Source of the DNA: Patescibacteria group bacterium
Lineage (GTDB): Bacteria; Patescibacteriota; Patescibacteriia; 2-12-FULL-60-25
Length of the DNA: 38,170 nucleotides
Assembly: GCA_018830085.1 (NCBI GenBank)
Contig: JAHJSR010000069.1
Location: 1 to 38,170, forward strand
Reading direction: 5' to 3'
Shown: one piece after another, positions 33,305-38,170 of the stretch
Layout: each line of letters starts with the position of its first letter
How positions within the stretch are numbered: position 1 is the stretch's first letter
Made by a program: the position numbers and the translations under genes
Notes under the pieces: model-generated
Told to the model about the DNA's origin: nothing
What the model saw: only the letters and a program-made list of their open reading frames with translations
Database searches by the model: none

Positions 33305-33730
33305 ATGCAGAAACTAGATTTAGTCATACACGGTAGAGTGCCGATCGAGTTTTCAGAAGGTGAGCTATCTCATATTTTTAAAACAACAATGCAAGTAATA
33401 AAAAAACAAAACGGAATATTTGGTCTCGCATTTTTAAACCAATTAGCTATGGCTAAGCTTAATAAGCAATATCATGGTGGTAAAGGAGCTACAGACGTAC
33501 TCTCTATTGCTTATCAAGATAAAAAAGATAAGAATCTACTAGAAGGAGATATTATGATCTCACCAGTTTTTGTTAAAATCAATGCAAAGAGTCAGAATAT
33601 CCCGTATAAAGAAGAATTAACAAGAGTGCTGATACATGGCATACTGCATATTGCTGGGTTTACTCATTACAAAGATTCTGATCAAAAAAAGATGTTCAGT
33701 CTTCAGGAGAAAATATTAAGTAAAATATGA
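33305..33730 (+). CDS. ybeY: Endoribonuclease YbeY
   Basis: The 141-residue single-strand-specific metallo-RNase takes part in 16S rRNA maturation and ribosome quality control. The zinc motif is His-Gly-Ile-Leu-His-Ile-Ala-Gly-Phe-Thr-His near the C-terminus, matching the family's HGxLHLxGYDH with Thr in place of Asp. Upstream, Leu-Asn-Lys-Gln-Tyr-His-Gly-Gly-Lys-Gly-Ala-Thr-Asp-Val-Leu-Ser and Glu-Gly-Asp-Ile-Met-Ile-Ser are the other hallmarks. It begins 5 nt after the surface-protein gene. Its stop overlaps the next ATG (ATGA). Confidence 0.95.
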   Translation: MQKLDLVIHGRVPIEFSEGELSHIFKTTMQVIKKQNGIFGLAFLNQLAMAKLNKQYHGGKGATDVLSIAYQDKKDKNLLEGDIMISPVFVKINAKSQNIPYKEELTRVLIHGILHIAGFTHYKDSDQKKMFSLQEKILSKI

Positions 33731-34098
33731 AATTAGGAAAAAAGCTTTGTACTAGTTTTGGACATGCTTGGCAGGGATTGCTGGTAGCTTTTAGGAACGA
33801 ATTTAGTTTTCGACTACAGCTTGTCGCTGCTTTAGCTGTGGGTATCCTAACTTTCCTGTTGCCATTAGAGCGTTGGGAGCGAAGCATTGTAATACTGGTC
33901 ATAGGTGCCGTGCTTGTGTTAGAATTGTTAAACAGTATTGTGGAGAGATTTGTGGATATGGTTAAGCCACGTATTCATGATTATGCAAAGCAGGTTAAAG
34001 ACTTAGCAGCTGCAGCAGTACTAATTATGGCCCTAACATCATTGGTTCTAGCGGGAATCATATTTTGGCCGTATCTTCACTTACTTAAGAGTTTATGA
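33727..34098 (+). CDS. dgkA: Diacylglycerol kinase / undecaprenol kinase
   Basis: The 123-residue integral membrane kinase has three helices (about 33-47, 52-72, 96-116). The signature Glu-Leu-Leu-Asn-Ser-Ile-Val-Glu-Arg-Phe-Val-Asp at about 65-76 and Ala-Lys-Gln-Val-Lys-Asp-Leu-Ala-Ala-Ala-Ala-Val are both intact. In Gram-positive bacteria the family phosphorylates undecaprenol for peptidoglycan recycling; in proteobacteria it uses diacylglycerol. The wall-synthesis context (MurA and RodA in the window) favours the former. Both ends overlap neighbouring genes by 4 nt (ybeY and ftsA), which indicates translational coupling. Confidence 0.93.
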   Translation: MKLGKKLCTSFGHAWQGLLVAFRNEFSFRLQLVAALAVGILTFLLPLERWERSIVILVIGAVLVLELLNSIVERFVDMVKPRIHDYAKQVKDLAAAAVLIMALTSLVLAGIIFWPYLHLLKSL

Positions 34099-35360
34099 GC
34101 AAAGGTCGTTTAATAGCAGGTTTGGATATTGGTTCTTCGGCAATTAGGATTGTCGCAGGACAGATTTTGCCGTCCTCAGAAAAAGGATTTCAAATTTCTA
34201 TAATTGGGGCAGCTGAGACAAAATCCGAAGGCATAACAAAGGCTAGTATAAGCTCCTTTGAGGATGCTGTCGCATCAGTTTCAGCCTGTCTGGACCAAGC
34301 CGAAAGAATGATAGGCTTACCTATTGACGATGTTTATGTTGGGATCGGGGGAACTCAGATTACCGTTCAAGAAGCCAAAGGTATTGTTGGTGTAAGTCGA
34401 ACCGATCAAACTATCAAACGGGAAGATGTGGTGCGAGCGATAGAGGCAGCAAGAACTTACGCACAAGCCCCAAATTACGAAGTTATACATGTCATACCAA
34501 AGTATTTTACTGTTGATAGCCAAGATCATATAAAAGATCCAGTTGGTATGCAGGGCATCAGGCTTGAGGCTGAAGTAAAGATTATTCAAGGTTTATCAAA
34601 TCACTTACGAAATTTTACAAAAGCTGTTTTTAGGACAAAATTAGATATAGCCGAGCTGGTTTATTCTCCGCTCGCCGCGGCTGAAGCTGTTTGCAATAAG
34701 CGCCAAAAAGAACTTGGTGTTTGTGTGATTTCTTTAGGTGCGGCCACTACAAGCATGTCGGTTTATGAAGATAATGAATTAGTTCATGCGGCAACATTTT
34801 CCGTGGGCTCCGATCATTTAACTTCAGATTTGGTTTATACTCTTCGCACATCATTCGAAGTCGCCGAGCGTTTAAAACGTGCTCGTGGCAATGCAAATCC
34901 CAAAGCTTATCCTGACAGTGAAAGCGTTGATCTTAAGGATTTTGGCTCAGAAGTTAGCGAGGAAGTTCAATTGCCTTTTATTGCGGAAGTTCTAGAAGCT
35001 AGAGTTGAAGAAATTTTTGAAAAAGTTGAAGCCGAATTAAAAAAGATAGATAGGTCGGGTATGTTACCTGCGGGTATTATTTTAACTGGTGGTGGTGCTA
35101 AACTACCAGGTATTGCGGAAATCGCACGTGGAGTCTTTCATCTACCAGCTACAGTGGGTGTATCTCATTTAGATAGCTCTATGCCAGAATTAGTACAAGA
35201 TCCCGCTTTTAGCACTGCAGTGGGTCTAGTTATGTGGGGTTATGAGGAAGAAAAAGAGGATGGAAAAGAGGCTTATTCCAAGCCTATGAAGAGTATGGGT
35301 AATATTTTTTCCAAAGTAACAGATCCAGTAAAAAGGATTTTTAAGAGTTTCATGCCATAG
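34095..35360 (+). CDS. ftsA: Cell division protein FtsA
   Basis: The 421-residue actin-like ATPase tethers FtsZ to the membrane. The N-terminal phosphate-binding loop Gly-Leu-Asp-Ile-Gly-Ser-Ser (9-15), the 1C (SHS2) subdomain (about 90-175), and the adenosine motif Ile-Leu-Thr-Gly-Gly-Gly-Ala-Lys-Leu-Pro-Gly-Ile (about 325-336) are clear. The C-terminus Pro-Val-Lys-Arg-Ile-Phe-Lys-Ser-Phe-Met-Pro fits the amphipathic membrane-targeting helix. It overlaps dgkA by 4 nt. A terminator after it separates it from ftsZ, which is less usual: ftsA and ftsZ are adjacent but appear separately promoted. Confidence 0.96.
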   Translation: MSKGRLIAGLDIGSSAIRIVAGQILPSSEKGFQISIIGAAETKSEGITKASISSFEDAVASVSACLDQAERMIGLPIDDVYVGIGGTQITVQEAKGIVGVSRTDQTIKREDVVRAIEAARTYAQAPNYEVIHVIPKYFTVDSQDHIKDPVGMQGIRLEAEVKIIQGLSNHLRNFTKAVFRTKLDIAELVYSPLAAAEAVCNKRQKELGVCVISLGAATTSMSVYEDNELVHAATFSVGSDHLTSDLVYTLRTSFEVAERLKRARGNANPKAYPDSESVDLKDFGSEVSEEVQLPFIAEVLEARVEEIFEKVEAELKKIDRSGMLPAGIILTGGGAKLPGIAEIARGVFHLPATVGVSHLDSSMPELVQDPAFSTAVGLVMWGYEEEKEDGKEAYSKPMKSMGNIFSKVTDPVKRIFKSFMP

Positions 35361-35420
35361 TGATCAATATTAGAAAATACCTATAAATCAAAAATAATCG
35401 CTTAAATATAAGCAAATCAA

Positions 35421-35447
35421 AAAGACCTTCCACGGTCTTTATTTCTT
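35421..35447 (+). terminator. Intrinsic terminator after ftsA
   Basis: AAAGACC (35421-35427) pairs with GGTCTTT (35434-35440) around TTCCAC, followed by ATTTCTT. The T-run is interrupted, so termination may be partial. It would end the long surface-protein to ftsA transcript. Confidence 0.7.
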
Positions 35448-35471
35448 GGTATTGACAATTACAAATAATGC

Positions 35472-35500
35472 TTGACTAACCACGTATCGGCGGTTATGCT
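35472..35500 (+). promoter_or_regulatory. ftsZ upstream promoter
   Basis: TTGACT (35472-35477), 17 bp, TATGCT (35495-35500) gives a leader of about 60 nt. A perfect TTGACA at 35452-35457 just upstream lacks a good -10 partner. Confidence 0.5.
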
Positions 35501-35553
35501 TTTTTTATTAAAGAGCAAGTTTTTGGCTCAATCAATTGCTTTTGTACAAATTT

Positions 35554-35559
35554 TATACT
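35554..35559 (+). promoter_or_regulatory. ftsZ proximal -10 element (leaderless start)
   Basis: TATACT ends 6 nt before ATG 35566, the same spacing as at 12770/12777. It would give a leaderless ftsZ message beside the longer one from the upstream promoter. No good -35 is seen at 17 bp. Confidence 0.4.
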
Positions 35560-35565
35560 CAATGT

Positions 35566-36882
35566 ATGCCTGAAATTAAACCAGAAATCGAGACATTTGC
35601 CAAAATTAAAGTTATTGGCATTGGCGGATCCGGAAGTTCCGCAGTTAATCGCATGATCAATGCTAAGATTAGGGGTGTTGAATTTATAGTCATGAATACC
35701 GATGTTCAGGCTCTTCATTCATCGCTAGCTTCCAAAAAGGTTCAACTTGGTCAAACAATATCCCGTGGCCTTGGAGCTGGTATGGATCCTGATGTTGGTG
35801 CACGTGCGGCCGAAGAAAGTCAAAATGATATTCGTGAAGCCCTAAAAGGAGCGGACATGGTTTTTATTACATGTGGTTTGGGTGGTGGAACTGGATCTGG
35901 TGCGGCTCCAAAAGTTGCAGAGATTGCAAGAGAGATTGGCATCTTAACAGTAGCTGTTGTTACAAGACCATTTCAATTTGAAGGTTATCAAAGAAAAAAT
36001 ATTGCTGATGGTGCTTATGAAAAGTTGATTGAGAATGTAGACACTATAATCACAATTCCTAATGATAGAATCCTACAAATCATTGATAGAAAAACATCAA
36101 TGCTTGATGCATTTGATACAGTGGATGATGTGTTAAGACAGGGCGTTCAGGGAATCTCTGACATTATTTCTGTGCCTGGTCTTATTAACGTTGACTTCGC
36201 TGACGCTAGATCCATAATGGAAAACCGCGGTTCAGCATTGATGGGTATTGGTAAAGGTCATGGAGAAAATCGTGCTACTGATGCTGCAAAGGCTGCTATT
36301 GCATCGCCCTTACTTGAAGTTTCGATAGATGGCGCTAAAGGAATATTATTTACGGTTACTGGTGGCAGTAATTTGGGAATGTATGAAGTCACAGAAGCTG
36401 CAAAAGTTATAACAGAATCAACAGACCCTCAAGCACGAATTATTTTTGGAGCAATTATCGATGAATCTCTAAAAGATGAGGTTAAAGTAACGGTTATGGC
36501 GACAGGATTTAGTGAACGTGGGCAAACCCCTAAAGTAAAAACAGGTGTCGCGAGCGGTGTTTACTCTGGTGCAAACGAATCAATAGAAAGATTGAATTTT
36601 CAAAAGCCTCGTCCTAACATTGCAAGCAGGCCTGATAATTTTAGTGTACAAAGAACTACTCAAGTAGAACAAGAAGAACAACAAGAGGATACAAAGCCGA
36701 GATCTCCGCAACCGCAACCTTCATTGCATCAACCTCATGTTCAGCCTCCGATATATGCGCCTGTACAACAAGCGTCACCGGCTCAAGCTCCACATCCAAG
36801 AGTTCCTAATGAAAAACAAGAATCAGGGTCAGAAGAAGAGGCTGCAGATATCCCAGCGTGGTTCAGAAAAAAAATGATGTAA
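35566..36882 (+). CDS. ftsZ: Cell division protein FtsZ
   Basis: The 438-residue tubulin-like GTPase forms the division ring. The GTP signature Gly-Gly-Gly-Thr-Gly-Ser-Gly is at 106-112. The N-terminal Gly-Ile-Gly-Gly-Ser-Gly loop is at 18-23, and the catalytic T7 loop Asn207-Val-Asp-Phe-Ala-Asp is intact. A disordered linker rich in Gln, Pro and His (about 335-423) leads to the conserved C-terminal peptide Asp-Ile-Pro-Ala-Trp-Phe-Arg-Lys-Lys, the docking site for FtsA. ATG 35566 is chosen over an upstream TTG by the conserved N-terminus and the -10 position. There is no SD. Confidence 0.97.
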   Translation: MPEIKPEIETFAKIKVIGIGGSGSSAVNRMINAKIRGVEFIVMNTDVQALHSSLASKKVQLGQTISRGLGAGMDPDVGARAAEESQNDIREALKGADMVFITCGLGGGTGSGAAPKVAEIAREIGILTVAVVTRPFQFEGYQRKNIADGAYEKLIENVDTIITIPNDRILQIIDRKTSMLDAFDTVDDVLRQGVQGISDIISVPGLINVDFADARSIMENRGSALMGIGKGHGENRATDAAKAAIASPLLEVSIDGAKGILFTVTGGSNLGMYEVTEAAKVITESTDPQARIIFGAIIDESLKDEVKVTVMATGFSERGQTPKVKTGVASGVYSGANESIERLNFQKPRPNIASRPDNFSVQRTTQVEQEEQQEDTKPRSPQPQPSLHQPHVQPPIYAPVQQASPAQAPHPRVPNEKQESGSEEEAADIPAWFRKKMM

Positions 36883-36929
36883 ACTGGCTGTAAAATAAAA
36901 TACACTTTTAATTATCGGGCATTTCTTTT

Positions 36930-36957
36930 TTGCAATGTTCTAATTTTCATGTTAAAT
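36930..36957 (+). promoter_or_regulatory. nrdR promoter
   Basis: TTGCAA (36930-36935), 16 bp, TTAAAT (36952-36957), 12 nt before ATG 36970. The leader would be about 5 nt. No SD and no clear NrdR-box palindrome is seen. Confidence 0.4.
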
Positions 36958-36969
36958 ATTAGTTAAGAT

Positions 36970-37440
36970 ATGCACTGTCCGGTTTGCAATCAAAAAGATA
37001 CCAAAGTTGTTGATTCACGATTATCGAGTGATGGTATTACAATTCGTAGACGCAGGTTGTGCGAAGCTTGTGATCACCGCTTTTCTACACTCGAAGAAAT
37101 TGCTCTTTTGGATACAACTGTGATCAAACGCGATGGTAGAAGAGAAACATATAATCGGGATAAATTGACGGCCGGCGTTCGTAAATCATTGGAAAAAAGA
37201 TCTTACACTGAAGATGCCTTTCGTTCGCTTATTCATGGTATTGAGAGTGATATAGCAAAAAGAGGCGGCGAAGAAATCACTAGTTCTTCTATGGGTGAAA
37301 TCATTATGGATAGACTGAGAAATTTTGATAACGTTGCTTATATTCGTTTCGCTTCTGTTTATAGGGCTTTCGAGGATGTCCAAACCTTCCAAAAAGTTTT
37401 AGATGAGTTAAGGGCACGTAAAAAAAAGAAAAATAAATAA
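36970..37440 (+). CDS. nrdR: Transcriptional repressor NrdR
   Basis: The 156-residue repressor of ribonucleotide reductase genes senses ATP/dATP. The N-terminal zinc ribbon has Cys3-Pro-Val-Cys6 and Cys31-Glu-Ala-Cys34. It is followed by Arg-Arg-Arg-Arg-Leu-Cys-Glu-Ala-Cys and Phe-Ser-Thr-Leu-Glu-Glu. The ATP-cone domain (about 48-138) begins Val-Ile-Lys-Arg-Asp-Gly-Arg-Arg-Glu and includes Tyr-Ile-Arg-Phe-Ala-Ser-Val-Tyr. Length and motifs are standard. Its reductase targets are not in the window. The C-terminus is a Lys-rich tail. Confidence 0.97.
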   Translation: MHCPVCNQKDTKVVDSRLSSDGITIRRRRLCEACDHRFSTLEEIALLDTTVIKRDGRRETYNRDKLTAGVRKSLEKRSYTEDAFRSLIHGIESDIAKRGGEEITSSSMGEIIMDRLRNFDNVAYIRFASVYRAFEDVQTFQKVLDELRARKKKKNK

Positions 37441-37469
37441 TAGATTAAATTACAGACAGTCAATTAGAT

Positions 37470-37488
37470 TGCCATAGTAGGCATTTTT
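37470..37488 (+). terminator. Weak terminator candidate after nrdR
   Basis: TGCC/GGCA form a 4-bp stem with a 6-nt loop followed by five T's. The stem is short, so it is offered with low confidence. It lies before the -10-like TATAAAAT (37499-37506) of the next gene. Confidence 0.35.
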
Positions 37489-37515
37489 ATGTTTGTAGTA
37501 TAAAATACAAGCATT

Positions 37516-38170
37516 ATGCCTCTAGTAAAAAAGCGCACAAAAATAGTCTGTACAATAGGTCCAGCATGTTCAACCGAAAAGACTTTAGGAGAATTGATGG
37601 ATGCCGGGATGAACATTGCTCGTCTTAATTTTTCACATGGAACCCACCCTGAACATAAAAAATTATTAGACAAAATACATAACCAGGCCTTAAAGAAGGA
37701 TTTATCAATAGGTATACTTCAGGATCTCCAAGGACCAAAAATTCGCGTTGGTGAGATATCTAAGCAGGGGATTGATATTAAGTCAGGACAGGAAATCATA
37801 CTAAGTACCAGTACAAAACCTGCTAAAAATAAAATACCGGTTACATATAATAATCTTCATAAAGATGCGCTGGCAGGTCAAAGAATCTTGCTCGACGATG
37901 GCCTTATGGACATGGTTGTGACCAAAGTAAATGGTCGGGATGTTCATTGTGTTGTGGGTACCGGTGGAACGCTATTCCCACACAAAGGTATCAATCTACC
38001 AGAAACAAATGTTAGTGCATCATCCTTGTCCGACAAAGATAAAAAGGATGCTTTTTTTGGTGTTAAAAATGATGTAGATTTTATCGCCTTGTCATTTGTT
38101 CGTTCCGCTAAAGATATTATTGATTTAAGATATTTAATTAAAAAATACGAAAAGCAGCTAAATAAAAAAA
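37516..38170 (+). CDS. pyk: Pyruvate kinase (3' truncated by window end)
   Basis: The first 218 residues of the glycolytic enzyme converting PEP and ADP to pyruvate and ATP. It begins with Arg-Thr-Lys-Ile-Val-Cys-Thr-Ile-Gly-Pro. Other landmarks are Ala-Arg-Leu-Asn-Phe-Ser-His-Gly, Gln-Asp-Leu-Gln-Gly-Pro-Lys-Ile-Arg, Leu-Leu-Asp-Asp-Gly (in the inserted B domain) and Asp-Phe-Ile-Ala-Leu-Ser-Phe-Val-Arg. The frame is open to the window edge; the K+/Mg2+ site and C-terminal domain lie beyond. ATG 37516 lies 9 nt after a TATAAAAT element, again nearly leaderless. Confidence 0.96.
   Translation, partial: MPLVKKRTKIVCTIGPACSTEKTLGELMDAGMNIARLNFSHGTHPEHKKLLDKIHNQALKKDLSIGILQDLQGPKIRVGEISKQGIDIKSGQEIILSTSTKPAKNKIPVTYNNLHKDALAGQRILLDDGLMDMVVTKVNGRDVHCVVGTGGTLFPHKGINLPETNVSASSLSDKDKKDAFFGVKNDVDFIALSFVRSAKDIIDLRYLIKKYEKQLNKK

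Overview
The window looks like a chromosomal segment from an AT-rich bacterium of the Patescibacteria (CPR) type. This is inferred, not proven, from gene style. Supporting features are small single-copy housekeeping genes, very tight gene packing and many leaderless-looking starts. There are also two 'T4SS-pilin'-type proteins (signal peptide plus two membrane helices) heading large Ig-like surface proteins, and a membrane-anchored DUF3048 protein. TGA is used as a stop and the standard code fits throughout. No tRNA, rRNA, CRISPR array, transposase or phage gene was recognised.

Left part (1-5500). The 3' end of an MFS-type transporter is followed by an unfamiliar membrane protein built of four 46-residue repeats. 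The stop and terminator of both genes lie in an identical 39-bp direct repeat. Next come gyrB on the minus strand, a short region with a near-consensus plus-strand promoter, and a C39-like papain-fold protein on the minus strand. About 870 bp without a convincing gene follow. This stretch is GC-richer and full of perfect hairpins, and contains what looks like a complete minus-strand small RNA gene (promoter, structured body, hairpin plus U-run) at about 5396-5162.

Middle part (5495-16903) is mostly a plus-strand housekeeping run: a histidine phosphatase, an unknown membrane protein, RodA, a small zinc-ribbon protein, ribosomal protein L25, a DUF3048 protein, MurA, an unknown multi-pass protein, signal peptidase I, HisRS, S21 and YqeY. 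PrmC lies on the opposite strand. Themes are cell-wall synthesis (RodA, MurA), export (LepB) and translation.

Right part (16927-35360) appears to be one long transcription unit with gaps of at most 54 nt and several ATGA overlaps. It starts with a 637-residue pilin-headed Ig-like protein, translationally coupled to a giant 3838-residue, cysteine-rich, multi-domain surface protein. A small membrane protein and two related single-pass proteins carrying calcium-binding (thrombospondin type 3) repeats follow. The unit then runs into ybeY, dgkA and ftsA. After a terminator come ftsZ, nrdR and the start of pyruvate kinase. The surface-protein block is the most likely new system here: a cell-envelope or attachment apparatus co-transcribed with division and envelope genes.
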